Shown here in pieces: positions 28,501 to 37,650 of a DNA stretch of 47,826 bases. The position numbers and the translations under genes are program-made. Source of the DNA: Akkermansiaceae bacterium (GTDB taxonomy: Bacteria > Verrucomicrobiota > Verrucomicrobiia > Verrucomicrobiales > Akkermansiaceae). The notes beneath the pieces are model-generated. The model was not told where the DNA came from and ran no database searches. It worked only from the letters and a program-made list of their open reading frames with translations. Each line of letters begins with the position of its first letter. Position 1 is the first letter of the stretch. The stretch covers positions 1 through 47,826 of the forward strand of contig JALQTQ010000001.1 in NCBI GenBank assembly GCA_023263995.1, in the 5' to 3' direction.

Positions 28501-29202
28501 CTTGACCTGAAATTTGGTTCCGGGCGGGGGGGCCACCGCAGTGGTGGCGAGGTAGCCGTCGAGGTCGCCGTCGTTATCGATATCGGCAAAGCTCATCATC
28601 ATACTACCGCCTTGATAATCGAGACCAAGCTCTTTGGCCTGATTGACAAAGGTTCCGTTGCCTTGGTTGAGGTAGAGCTTGTTGGGGCACTGATATCCGC
28701 AGGCGAAGAGATCGAGGTCGCCGTCGTTGTCGAGATCGACAAAGCTGGCTCCAGTCCCCCAAAAGTCCGGATCGGCCAGGCCCGCTGAGTCGGTCACGTC
28801 CTGAAATTTGAAGTCGCCAAGATTGCGGTAGAGCCGGTTGCCTCCCGACGGACTGGTGATGTAAAGGTCGGGAAGATGGTCACCATCATAGTCTCCAGTG
28901 CAGATTCCGCCGGCGGGATTGAGGAAGAGGAATTCCTTGAGGTGTTTTTCGGGGTCATCCCAGTGCATCCCGAAGTCCACCCCGCTCCTGGACGGGTCGA
29001 TGAGTTCGAAGAGTGGCAGGCCTTCCTCGCGGAAGACTCGTTCGGGCAGCGGGGTAGAAGTGAGGGTTCCTTCCAACACGAGAGGCGCGGGCGGGTCCGC
29101 TGGTGTGACCTCGCTCTTTCCTTGTGATGGAGTCTCATCGCAGGAAATCAGCAAAGCCGGTGCAGCGATCAGGGCTCTCAGGAATGGTCGACGGAATTTC
29201 AT
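25546..29202 (-). CDS. VCBS/FG-GAP repeat lipoprotein with ASPIC/UnbV domain (CRTAC1-like)
   Basis: 1218 aa, lipobox-like LLISCDE, many DxDGDGDxDL blocks, ASPIC/UnbV block NRRGLGATILVTTSKGLQSRSVTSARGWLSASDPTAIFGLGDSDRVDRLEIRWPGNVRQVFENL. Confidence 0.92.
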   Translation of the reverse strand: MKFRRPFLRALIAAPALLISCDETPSQGKSEVTPADPPAPLVLEGTLTSTPLPERVFREEGLPLFELIDPSRSGVDFGMHWDDPEKHLKEFLFLNPAGGICTGDYDGDHLPDLYITSPSGGNRLYRNLGDFKFQDVTDSAGLADPDFWGTGASFVDLDNDGDLDLFACGYQCPNKLYLNQGNGTFVNQAKELGLDYQGGSMMMSFADIDNDGDLDGYLATTAVAPPPGTKFQVKFVPRESDGVEVPVVLPELREYWELLYLPGDKVRRTEAAQFDHLFRNDNGKFVDVSKSSGIDGAYFTLSATWLDYDSDGDADLYVSNDYTGPDMLYRNRGDGTFENVIREATPHTPWFSMGSDVGDFNNDGLPDLFASDMSATSHYREKVMMGNMDDSGWFLDWAEPRQFMRNSLFLNSGRGRFQEVAFLAGLSSTDWTWSPRIEDFDQDGLVDLFVTNGIMRDNMNSDLSNFAKKNLTPGSPEYRKFWLEKPMRKENNLAFRNLGDLRFEPAGQDWGLERNGVSFGAATADLDGDGDNDLIVSNADGPVSIYRNHTSGKHRIAVTLRGVASNRRGLGATILVTTSKGLQSRSVTSARGWLSASDPTAIFGLGDSDRVDRLEIRWPGNVRQVFENLAADQRYLVSEPVGQPTPPTPPSPTPLFAASNHLPEAVHQETPFDDFQLQPLLPNKLSQNGPGMAWGDLDGDGDDDFFLGGARGQAGQIFLRENDGSFIPKKQVVLQEAKDSEDMGALFFDADLDGDLDLYVASGGTEAPPSHPTYLDRLYLNDGKGNLIAAPAGALPDFPVSSGPVACADVDRDGDLDLFVGGRLIPGQYPKAPPSQLLLNQGGTFTSRILPNLGLVTGAVFSDADDDGWPDLLITTEWGPVMFLKNEEGKLTDHSEVAGLTTRTGWWNGIAAGDLDGDGDLDYLVTNFGLNTKYKASEKKPALIYFGDVDGSGKPHLIEAKIAEGKLLPRRGFSCSKSAMPSLEAKVGTFHNFATAALDELYQDSRLENALKFSANTLESGVLLNEGGARFSWKPLPRFAQTAPAFGVVLQDFDGDGDLDGVLAQNFYHPQRETGRMDGGLGLVLENDGNGNLFPMTASESGLVIPEDARSLTITDFNGDRRPDLVFGINDGQIITYVNQSKGETLVVPLSPSDLGTRVTLNGLTRELSGGGSYLAQSSPILVFPKPSEKTAAEIRRPDGSIETLEVKSNTTILNLPR

Positions 29203-29254
29203 CGTAAGTTGCAGCTTGAAAAAGAGAGGAGATCAGGGCGAGTCACAAATGGCC

Positions 29255-29286
29255 AAAAAACCCGTCCCTGGTGAACGGGACGGGTG
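29255..29286 (-). terminator. Rho-independent terminator of the LamG PEP-CTERM gene
   Basis: Minus strand CCCGTCCC gttcacca GGGACGGG TTTTTT. Confidence 0.8.
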
Positions 29287-29316
29287 ATGAGGCAACGTCG
29301 GTTCGACAGACCGCGC

Positions 29317-30195
29317 CTAGCGACGGCGAGCGCCCGCCAGCAAGAAAAGTCCAAGCAGCCCGAGCAAAATGCTTTTTGGTTCTGGAATCAGGGTATTTGG
29401 GCCGGCGGCGAGGCTGGCAGCCACCTCGCCACCACTCAAGGCGTGGTCATAAATCCGGAATTCATCAAAGGTCCCATCAAGGTTGGCATCGCCAAGCCAA
29501 GTGGAGCGACCAAGCCACATGTTCACGTCATTGAGATCGCCGAGATTGGAACTCACCGCGGCATCGGTCAGCTCCTGCACTCCATTGCGCCAGTAGTTGA
29601 TTTGGCTTGTGTCTTCACCGGTATCTTCCCATGAAATGGCAAAGTGGAACGGCGTGCCGAAGGTGTAAGGATTGGCATCATCGAAAGTTGTGATCCCTCC
29701 CCCGGCCGGGTCTTCATTCCGGACTTCGATACGTTGTGAGTTGTAGTCTCCTCCGATGGCGGCGCTGAGGAACAAGTAATCGAGGCCCGCCGTGCCGCCA
29801 CCGTTGGTGTTACCCGGTCCGGTGACTTCACCACCGGCTCCACCATGTTCGGTGCTGCCAAAGTCAAAAATGCGGGCCCAGTTTCCGGCATTGCCGCTGA
29901 CCGTGACCCAACCCTCGATGGTGACGGCAGTGTGGGTGGAAATGAGATTGTTGGGGAGGTCACCATAAGCTTGGGTGTCCGAGCCCCCGCCCGGAAGATC
30001 AAGACCGGTCCCGGTAAAGTTGGCTCCGGCACCGCGGACAACTCCATCCGCCCCGCCCACCGAATCGGTGAAAGCAGACCCGTCAGGCGCTCCCCCAGCG
30101 GCGTTGTCAAAGCTGTAACGGTGAATCAGGGCACCAGGCGCGAGCATTGATCCGCCCCCAAAGAAGAAGAAAGTTCGAATAAGAATTGTGTTCAT
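29317..30195 (-). CDS. LamG-domain PEP-CTERM protein
   Basis: LIHRYSFDNAAGG..DSVGGADGVVRGAGANFTGTGLDLPGG..YGDLPNNLISTHTAVTIEGW, C-term LIPEPKSILLGLLGLFLLAGARRR. Confidence 0.88.
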   Translation of the reverse strand: MNTILIRTFFFFGGGSMLAPGALIHRYSFDNAAGGAPDGSAFTDSVGGADGVVRGAGANFTGTGLDLPGGGSDTQAYGDLPNNLISTHTAVTIEGWVTVSGNAGNWARIFDFGSTEHGGAGGEVTGPGNTNGGGTAGLDYLFLSAAIGGDYNSQRIEVRNEDPAGGGITTFDDANPYTFGTPFHFAISWEDTGEDTSQINYWRNGVQELTDAAVSSNLGDLNDVNMWLGRSTWLGDANLDGTFDEFRIYDHALSGGEVAASLAAGPNTLIPEPKSILLGLLGLFLLAGARRR

Positions 30196-30550
30196 TGTGT
30201 GTCTGTAAGGGTCCAAGTTGACACCCCGCAGGTTGTGAAGAGTTTGTCTGGAATTCTAGGAGAAAGGCGACAATCATGTGTATTTTTCCGCCATTTCCCC
30301 GTTACCAGATGGTGAAGCACCCTTTCAGGCACGAACCCGAATCGACTCCATTGTTGGGCTGGAGGCAGCGACTTCGGGCAGCGAAGGTGACCCCGACTCA
30401 CATCACGGCAACAGCTCCGCCATTTTTGTTGGCACCCCATCACCCCTGTTCCCGATTTCAGGAACCTCGCCGCTCAAAATAAATTGCCATCAAACGACAC
30501 CAGCCGACCATGACTTGACCAAGACCCATCTCTCGCACTTAACTTGCGGC

Positions 30551-31657
30551 ATGGGGAACCTGCGAACAATGAAAATGGTCATGGTATCCAGTGGCTGGGC
30601 GACCGGGCTCCTGGCCCCCAGTATTGCCACTGGCCTGACGATCGCGCTTGATGCCCCGGATGGCATCGATCCCCAAGCCCTCAGCGGCTTTCATTCAGCG
30701 GCATTCTACTGGTCCACGGTTCTCGCCGATGACGTGGAAGTCCGCCTGGCGGTAGACTTCACTTCGCTGCCCGCAGGAGTGCTGGGGAGCACGCGTGCCA
30801 CCTACGGCAGCTTCGAGGTTTCCGATGTCTTTTCCGCCCTGTCGAGTGACGTGACCTCCGATCATGACCTGATCGCAACGTCCCATTTCCCCTCGCTGAA
30901 CAATGAAACTTTTCTCTCCTTCATCACTCAGACTAACACCGAAGGTGGGAGCACCTCGACCAGCCTCGACAACGACACTTCCATCGTTGATCCGGTCACG
31001 GATGAAAACCTGAACTCTGCGGCCAACAACAACCGCTTCTTGGTGCTAACGACCGCGAATGCGAAGGCGATCGGGTGGCAGGCTCCCGATCCAACGGCGA
31101 GCGATGGCTCGATCACCTTCAGTTCCGGCTTTTCCTGGGACTTTGATCCGACTGATGGCATCGAAGACGGCCGTCAGGACTTTGTCGGCGTGGCGATTCA
31201 CGAAATCGGGCATGCTTTGGGCTTCGTCAGTGGCGTCGACGTTGTCGACCAAGCCATCGACTTATCGGTCGACCTCGATCCATACGCTGTCTTCTCGATT
31301 CTTGACATGTATCGCTACTCCTCAGACGGGACGCTCAACCTCGCTGCTGGAGTCGAGTCCTACTTCTCGCTCGACGGTGGCACGACCAGCCTCGCCACCT
31401 TCTCGACCGGCGTCTCGAATGGCGATGGCTGGCAGGCGAGCCACTGGAAAGACGACCAGAACTACGGCTTGATGGACCCGACCGCCAACCCGGCAGGGCA
31501 ATCCAACAGCATCTCGCAACTGGACCTCCTCGCTTTCGACGTCATCGGCTGGGACCTCCAGTTGTCGGCCATTCCCGAGCCGACCTCCACCCTCGCCATT
31601 GGCCTGCTTCTCGCTTCTTCCCTCGGTTTTCGCAGGCGGACTCCGACCAGCCGCTGA
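30551..31657 (+). CDS. PEP-CTERM-anchored zinc metalloprotease (NF038122-like)
   Basis: VAIHEIGHALGFVSGVD (HExxHxxGF), SQLDLLAFDVIGWDL, C-term AIPEPTSTLAIGLLLASSLGFRRR. Confidence 0.87.
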   Translation: MGNLRTMKMVMVSSGWATGLLAPSIATGLTIALDAPDGIDPQALSGFHSAAFYWSTVLADDVEVRLAVDFTSLPAGVLGSTRATYGSFEVSDVFSALSSDVTSDHDLIATSHFPSLNNETFLSFITQTNTEGGSTSTSLDNDTSIVDPVTDENLNSAANNNRFLVLTTANAKAIGWQAPDPTASDGSITFSSGFSWDFDPTDGIEDGRQDFVGVAIHEIGHALGFVSGVDVVDQAIDLSVDLDPYAVFSILDMYRYSSDGTLNLAAGVESYFSLDGGTTSLATFSTGVSNGDGWQASHWKDDQNYGLMDPTANPAGQSNSISQLDLLAFDVIGWDLQLSAIPEPTSTLAIGLLLASSLGFRRRTPTSR

Positions 31658-31851
31658 ACCTCCTCACGGCCTCGTCAATCGCCTGCTCCTTCAACGCCAT
31701 TTCACCGATCAAAAGCGCGGCGCTTGGCAGGGAGCACCGGGGCAAAGCTCGCTGGAAATAGCAACCAGATTTGTTTCGATGGGACCATTTTCGGGGTGAC
31801 GATGGACCGACTGGTCCCAGCCCAATGACGGATTGATGGTAGGTTTCGGAT

Positions 31852-34323
31852 GTGTTACTCATCCTTGTCGTGGCTGCGAATCTACTTGTCCTGATCTGGC
31901 TCACCCTCCTTTCCTCCGGGTCGGCGGAAGAGTGGTGGTCGTTCCAGGGGCTCGAACGGCCGCCGCTTCCCGAGGGGCCGGAAGACCATCCGATCGACCG
32001 TTTTGTGCGGGCCAAATTGCGCAAGTTGGGAATGGAGGCGGCCGAGGAGGCGGACCGCCGGATTCTCGCCAGGCGGGTGGCCTTTGATTTATGGGGAGTG
32101 CCACTGGAGCCGACACGACTCGAGGCCTTCGTGAAGGACGATCGACCTGAGGCTTATCACGAGTTGGTTGATGAATTACTGGCCTCGCCAAGATATGGGG
32201 AACGGTGGGCCAGGCACTGGTTGGACGCGGTTCACTACGGTGAAACCCATGGCTATGACAAAGATCAGCCCCGGGAAAATGCCTGGAGATATCGGGATTA
32301 TGTCATTCGTTCCTTTAATCAGGACAAGCCTTACGAGCGATTTGTCAGGGAACAAATCGCGGGTGATATCCTTTGGCCGACGACCGAGGACGGACTGGTG
32401 GGGCCGGGCTTTCTGGCCGCGGGGCCATGGGATTTCATCGGACATGCGGAGGTTCCGGAATCAAAGATCGACGGCAAGGTCGCTCGCCACCTGGATCGGG
32501 ATGACATGGTGACGGCCACCCTGAATGTCTTTTGCTCGCTCACCGTCCAATGCGCGCAATGCCATGACCACCGGTCGGATCCGGTGACGATGAAAGATTA
32601 TTACTCCTTGCAAGCGGTCTTTGCGGCCCTCGATCGTGCCGATCGTGAGTATGATCCTGATCCCGAAAGGGGGCGGAAGCGAGTGGCCCTGCAAGCGAAA
32701 TTGAGTGAAGCCCAATCACGATTGCAACTGGCCGGAGGTGGAAAGACACGCCTTGGTTACCACAGCCTCGTTGCGGAAGAGGCCCGTGAGGAGAAGTGGG
32801 TTCAAGTGGACTTGGGTGAAATGCGGACGATTGAACGGGTGATTTTGGAAGGGGCGAAAGAATATGGATTTGACGACTTTGGGTTTCCCCACCGCTTTCG
32901 GATCGAAGGATCGGAAACGGAAAAGTTTGAAGACCCGGTCATCGTGTGGGCCGAAAACGCCGAAGATTTCCCCCGACCTGGAGCCAAACCGGTGGAGGTG
33001 GCCACCGGCGGAATCAGTGCTCGTTTCGTGCGGGTGGTTGCCACGAAGCTCTGGAATCGGCGACGTGCCGGAGAACCTTTGACCAATGATTGGATCTTTG
33101 CCTTGGGCGGACTCAAGGTGATTGCGTCGGGTGAGGTGGTTCCGCTCGCTGGGGTATCGTCCAAGGATACGATCGAAGCGATGCCGAGGTGGGGACGCGA
33201 AAATCTTCGCAAGCCACTCGGGGGAGCGACGGATGGGATCGAAGAGGAGATCGCCGAGCTCGAGGCAGAGCTTGGGAAGCTGCCTCCTGCCAGGGCTGCC
33301 TACGTCGCGATGGTGCATCACGGACAGGGCAATTTCGTGGGCCGCGGACATTTGGGAGGGAAGCCAAGAGAGGTGCGGATATTGGACCGGGGCGACGTGA
33401 CCAGACCTCTGGACGTGGTGAAACCGGGAACGGTTCCGGGCCTCGTGGACGGAAAGGGCGCTTTTGACTTGAAGGAAGATCATACCGAAGGAGACCGCCG
33501 GGTGGCCTTGGCAAACTGGATCGTGCATCGCGACCATGTCCTGACCTGGCGCAGCATTGTCAATCGGATCTGGCAGGGGCACTTTGGCACCGGCTTGGTG
33601 GATACGGTCAATGATTTCGGGCGTCTGGGTGGCACCCCCTCTCATCCTGAGCTTCTTGACTGGTTGGCCGTCGAGTTCCGGGATGGTGGTGGGTCGTTGA
33701 AAGACTTGCACCGATTGATTTTGACCAGCGCAACTTACAAGCAGTCGAGCCGGGGGGTAGAGGTCAACCGATCCCAAGATGCCGCGAATCGCCTTCTTTC
33801 GCGGCAAAACCGGAGACGTCTGGAAGCCGAGGCAATTCGCGACACGATGTTGGTCGCGGCCGGGAAGATGGATTGGAAGATGGGAGGTCCGTCGTTCAAG
33901 GACTTTGTGATCGAGAAGCCCCAGCATTCGCCGCACTACCTTTACGAAAAGGCCGATCCATACGATGAGCAGACTTACCGGCGAGCGATTTATCGCTTTC
34001 TGGTGAGGTCGCAACCCCACCCCCTGATGGAGGCCTTGGACTGCGCGGATCCTTCCTTGCTGGTCGAAAAGCGTGGAGAGACCACGACCGCCCTACAAGC
34101 GCTGGCCATGATGAACAGCTCATTCGTGATGGCGATGGCGGAACACTTCGGGAACAGAGTGGAGAACGAAGGCGACAGGGCTGGAGCTGCGATTCGCCTG
34201 GCTCTGAGCCGAGAAGCCACCGACGAAGAGCGCGACAGCTTGAATGCCTACGCCAGTCGCCACGGGGCGGCCGCGATGTGCCGGATCATTTTCAACCTCA
34301 GCGAGTTCTCCTATGTCGATTGA
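31852..34323 (+). CDS. DUF1549/DUF1553 protein with internal discoidin-like domain
   Basis: GTG start. RFVRAKLRKLGMEAAEEADRRILARRVAFDLWGVP, ARHWLDAVHYGETHGYDKD, SLTVQCAQCHDHRSDPVT; insert KWVQVDLGEMRTIERVILEGAKEYG..ARFVRVVATKLW; DUF1553 block SIVNRIWQGHFGTGLVDTVNDFGRLG. Confidence 0.9.
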   Translation: MLLILVVAANLLVLIWLTLLSSGSAEEWWSFQGLERPPLPEGPEDHPIDRFVRAKLRKLGMEAAEEADRRILARRVAFDLWGVPLEPTRLEAFVKDDRPEAYHELVDELLASPRYGERWARHWLDAVHYGETHGYDKDQPRENAWRYRDYVIRSFNQDKPYERFVREQIAGDILWPTTEDGLVGPGFLAAGPWDFIGHAEVPESKIDGKVARHLDRDDMVTATLNVFCSLTVQCAQCHDHRSDPVTMKDYYSLQAVFAALDRADREYDPDPERGRKRVALQAKLSEAQSRLQLAGGGKTRLGYHSLVAEEAREEKWVQVDLGEMRTIERVILEGAKEYGFDDFGFPHRFRIEGSETEKFEDPVIVWAENAEDFPRPGAKPVEVATGGISARFVRVVATKLWNRRRAGEPLTNDWIFALGGLKVIASGEVVPLAGVSSKDTIEAMPRWGRENLRKPLGGATDGIEEEIAELEAELGKLPPARAAYVAMVHHGQGNFVGRGHLGGKPREVRILDRGDVTRPLDVVKPGTVPGLVDGKGAFDLKEDHTEGDRRVALANWIVHRDHVLTWRSIVNRIWQGHFGTGLVDTVNDFGRLGGTPSHPELLDWLAVEFRDGGGSLKDLHRLILTSATYKQSSRGVEVNRSQDAANRLLSRQNRRRLEAEAIRDTMLVAAGKMDWKMGGPSFKDFVIEKPQHSPHYLYEKADPYDEQTYRRAIYRFLVRSQPHPLMEALDCADPSLLVEKRGETTTALQALAMMNSSFVMAMAEHFGNRVENEGDRAGAAIRLALSREATDEERDSLNAYASRHGAAAMCRIIFNLSEFSYVD

Positions 34324-35764
34324 ATGGAAAACCAGGCGGGAATTCCTCTGGGAATCGGGTGGAGGACTGGGGGGAATCGCGTTGGCCTCCCTGCTCGGTT
34401 GTCGGGCCCAAGCCGGGAGCGGGGTGTTGCCAGAAGGGCACTTGCCAGCCAAGGCCAAGCGGGTGGTGCAATTTTTTATGGCCGGGGCGGCCAGTCATCT
34501 CGACTTGTTTGATTTCAAGCCCGAGCTCGTGAAGCGACACGGGCAGGACGCCGACTTCGGCGAGAAAGTGGAGGCTTTTCAAAATGGTCTTGGCCCTTGG
34601 ATGAAACCGATCTGGGAGTTTTCGAGACATGGGGAATGCGGGAAGCTGTTGGGCGAAACCGTAGCCCCGCTGGGAGAGGTCGTTGACGAGTTGGCCTTCG
34701 TGCACAACCTGACCGGGAAAACCGGGGTGCATAGTCAGGCGACCTATCTGCAAGCGACCGGATTTGATCGTCCAGGCTTCCCGGGGATGGGAGCCTGGGT
34801 GAGTTATGGACTGGGTAGCCTCAACGAAAATCTTCCGACCTTCGTGGTCCTTCCCGATCACCGTGGTTACGCTTCGAATGGTCCCAAGAACTGGAGCGCG
34901 GCTTTCCTGCCGGCAGTCGACCAGGGCACAGTGATCCGACCGGGATCGACAAATCCGATCACGCATCTGACCCCACCCGCCGGCATGGGAAGGGGGGCCG
35001 AGAAGGAAGCCGCGCAAATACTGGCCAAGCTGAATGGCCGCTTCGCAGACCAGCGCCCTGAGGATTCCCGACTGGAAGCACGCATCCGGAGTTATGAACT
35101 GGCGGCCCGAATGCAGTTGGCCGCTCCCGAGGCTCTCGATTTGAAGCGTGAGCCGGAATATATTCGTAAGATGTATGGTTTATCGCCTGATGGGACGACG
35201 TGGCCCAAGGAGATCAACTGGAAAGAAGAAGCGGACTCCTTCGGGCGGAAATGTCTGGCCACCAGGCGGTTGCTTGAACGTGGGGTGCGATTCGTGCAGG
35301 TCTGGTCAGGAAATGACAATGGCTTTCCCCGGCGCAACTGGGACAGTCACGAAGATGTGGAACGTGATCACGGCCCCTTGAGTCGCGGCATGGCAATCGG
35401 GGCAGCGGCCCTGATCAAAGACCTCAAGCAGCGAGGGATGCTGGATGACACCTTGATTCTCTGGACCACGGAATTCGGACGCCTCCCCTCCACGCAGGGA
35501 ACGAGAGGAAGAGATCACAACCCGCATGTCTTCACCAATTGGCTGGCCGGCGGGGGGATCAAGGGCGGGGTCACTTTCGGCGAAAGCGATGATTTTGGAT
35601 TCAAACCGCTCGACCGCAAAAATCCAACCCAAGTCCATGATATCCATGCCACGGTCTTGCACTTGTTGGGAATCGATCACGAAAAGCTCACTTTCCGCAA
35701 GGAAAGCATCGACCGACGCCTGACCGATGTCCACGGACGCGTGCTTGGAGAGCTTCTCGCTTGA
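34313..35764 (+). CDS. DUF1501 family protein, putative Tat substrate
   Basis: MSIEWKTRREFLWESGGGLGGIALASLLG; VVQFFMAGAASHLDLFDFKPEL, ILWTTEFGRLPSTQG..RDHNPHVFTNWLAGGG. ATG overlaps the upstream stop by 11 nt. Confidence 0.92.
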   Translation: MSIEWKTRREFLWESGGGLGGIALASLLGCRAQAGSGVLPEGHLPAKAKRVVQFFMAGAASHLDLFDFKPELVKRHGQDADFGEKVEAFQNGLGPWMKPIWEFSRHGECGKLLGETVAPLGEVVDELAFVHNLTGKTGVHSQATYLQATGFDRPGFPGMGAWVSYGLGSLNENLPTFVVLPDHRGYASNGPKNWSAAFLPAVDQGTVIRPGSTNPITHLTPPAGMGRGAEKEAAQILAKLNGRFADQRPEDSRLEARIRSYELAARMQLAAPEALDLKREPEYIRKMYGLSPDGTTWPKEINWKEEADSFGRKCLATRRLLERGVRFVQVWSGNDNGFPRRNWDSHEDVERDHGPLSRGMAIGAAALIKDLKQRGMLDDTLILWTTEFGRLPSTQGTRGRDHNPHVFTNWLAGGGIKGGVTFGESDDFGFKPLDRKNPTQVHDIHATVLHLLGIDHEKLTFRKESIDRRLTDVHGRVLGELLA

Positions 35765-35886
35765 CCATCCCGCAAGACCACCTGCGGCTCGCCTCTCCAC
35801 CCACCAGAACTAAATCCATAAAAACACAAAGCTTTTTATTCCATCCTTTCCCAATGGACTCATCGGCGGTAAACTCCTCACCTGTC

Positions 35887-37458
35887 ATGAGAGTGCTCCC
35901 CTTCCTTCTACTGACCTCGAGTCTCTGGTCTCACGCAGATTATCAAGTCGATGCCAACCTAGGCGTGCTCACCCCCGGAGTAGTCCAGGTCTCGGGCACC
36001 ACGGCCGCAGTGGAAATCGATCCCGGCCCTCCCCCAGTGGTGATTGGCGGGCGCAACAATGCCTCTTTCGCCCGAGGACTGGCTCTCGTCGAAACCCTCA
36101 ACTGGGGCAACGAATTCGTGATGCAATTTGAGGTCAAAGAGCCGTCGATCATCAGCCTGACCTCCATCACAATCGAAGGGGACCCTGACTTTTTCCTCCT
36201 CGAATCGCTTGCCACCGAATTCGACCCGAACCTTTCCAAGGAAGTGGCCACCGGGGCCATCGGGTTGGCCTATCTGGATGGCGAACCGCCGACCACCGAG
36301 ACAATCGCGACCATCCGCCCCGGGGTCTACTATCTGAGTGTGGAAAATTTCGACGGCCCCGACGGCAATCTCACCCCGGGGGATTCTTCCTTTTCGATCG
36401 GGATCAGCATCAACTCCGCCAGCCGCCAGAGTCTGGCCATCGATCTAGGGGCCATCGCGCTCACGAACGAACCGTTCACCTTGGACACCGCAGGCTCTGC
36501 CTTCGATACCGCAGTGGCCGTCTACGACCAAGACGGACAACTGCTGACCCAAAACGACAATGCCCCGAACAGCACTCACAGCCTAGTCACTTTCGATCAG
36601 GGGCTTCCCAACGGCCTCTACTTCGTGGTCCTCGCTGGAGGCGATGTCAGCTTTGGTCCCAACTTGGTGGTCACCCCCGGAGGCGAGACCGGCGATTGGG
36701 TCCTGAACTTCCCACCGAATGGCAACTACCCTTCGGGGTCGGAACAGAAAGCCACTGCCAGTGGATCAGAGGACACCGAATCTCCAATCTTCTTCTTCAC
36801 CGTCTCCTCGCCACCGATCGATTGGATTGATCTGGGGCAGGTTGCTCTCGTCGATGAGGTTTTCACCATCGACACCTTGGGATCCGACATTGATACCGTG
36901 ATCGGCCTGTTCGATCGAAAAGGCACTTTCCTCACCGCCAACGATGATATCTCCGCGGAGGTCCTGCAGAGCGCCCTCACCTTCAGACCGGGGCTGGCGG
37001 CTGGCGACTACTTTCTCGCGGTGGGAGGATTTCCCACGGTCTTCAATGATGGTTTCGCAGCCTTTATGGCCCCAGAGGCTGACACCACCGAGAGCGGCAG
37101 GGTTGTCCTCAACCACCCGGAGCAAGGTGGAGTGGCCGCGAAAAATATCGACATCGCCAGCGGTGAGCAGCAATGGTTCCGCTTCACCGTGGTCGAAAAT
37201 TACAGCGAAGACGCAGAGATTAAAATCGTTTCAATCGATTTCGATCCCGAAGCCCAGCAATTCACGGTGGCTTGGGAATCCGACCTACCCGGGCCCTTCA
37301 ACATTCACGTGGGGACTGCAGCCGAGCTTGAGGCGGCAGCGCTCACCCCCGACACGATGCTCGATCTGGCACTCTCCGGGGTTAATTCGCCAGCGGTCGT
37401 CACCGTGCCTCCTTCAAAGCAAGGGGCGAGGCAATTATTCCTCCAAGTGGCCCGTTAA
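35887..37458 (+). CDS. Exported beta-rich protein with repeated pre-peptidase-C-like domains, function unknown
   Basis: Signal MRVLPFLLLTSSLWSHA. Repeats LGAIALTNEPFTLDTAGSAFDTAVAVYDQDGQLLTQNDNAP / LGQVALVDEVFTIDTLGSDIDTVIGLFDRKGTFLTANDD. Confidence 0.7.
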   Translation: MRVLPFLLLTSSLWSHADYQVDANLGVLTPGVVQVSGTTAAVEIDPGPPPVVIGGRNNASFARGLALVETLNWGNEFVMQFEVKEPSIISLTSITIEGDPDFFLLESLATEFDPNLSKEVATGAIGLAYLDGEPPTTETIATIRPGVYYLSVENFDGPDGNLTPGDSSFSIGISINSASRQSLAIDLGAIALTNEPFTLDTAGSAFDTAVAVYDQDGQLLTQNDNAPNSTHSLVTFDQGLPNGLYFVVLAGGDVSFGPNLVVTPGGETGDWVLNFPPNGNYPSGSEQKATASGSEDTESPIFFFTVSSPPIDWIDLGQVALVDEVFTIDTLGSDIDTVIGLFDRKGTFLTANDDISAEVLQSALTFRPGLAAGDYFLAVGGFPTVFNDGFAAFMAPEADTTESGRVVLNHPEQGGVAAKNIDIASGEQQWFRFTVVENYSEDAEIKIVSIDFDPEAQQFTVAWESDLPGPFNIHVGTAAELEAAALTPDTMLDLALSGVNSPAVVTVPPSKQGARQLFLQVAR

Positions 37459-37650
37459 ACGGGACAAGAACTCCCGGGCCCCTTTGCCTTTGCTTCAGAT
37501 CACCGCAGGGAACGCGCTGACGCCCCAATCGCCTTTCGCCCTTTCGACCAAGCCGACGGGAACCGGATTGCTGAACTGTTCTTAGCCGCTTCGTCCCCTT
37601 CCTGGGTCCCTCTTGTTTCCATGGGTGAAAGCGGTGACTGCGGAGCCCGT

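Noticed and set aside
32716-34020. 434-aa minus-strand ORF
   Set aside because: Antisense to the DUF1549/1553 gene; no motifs.
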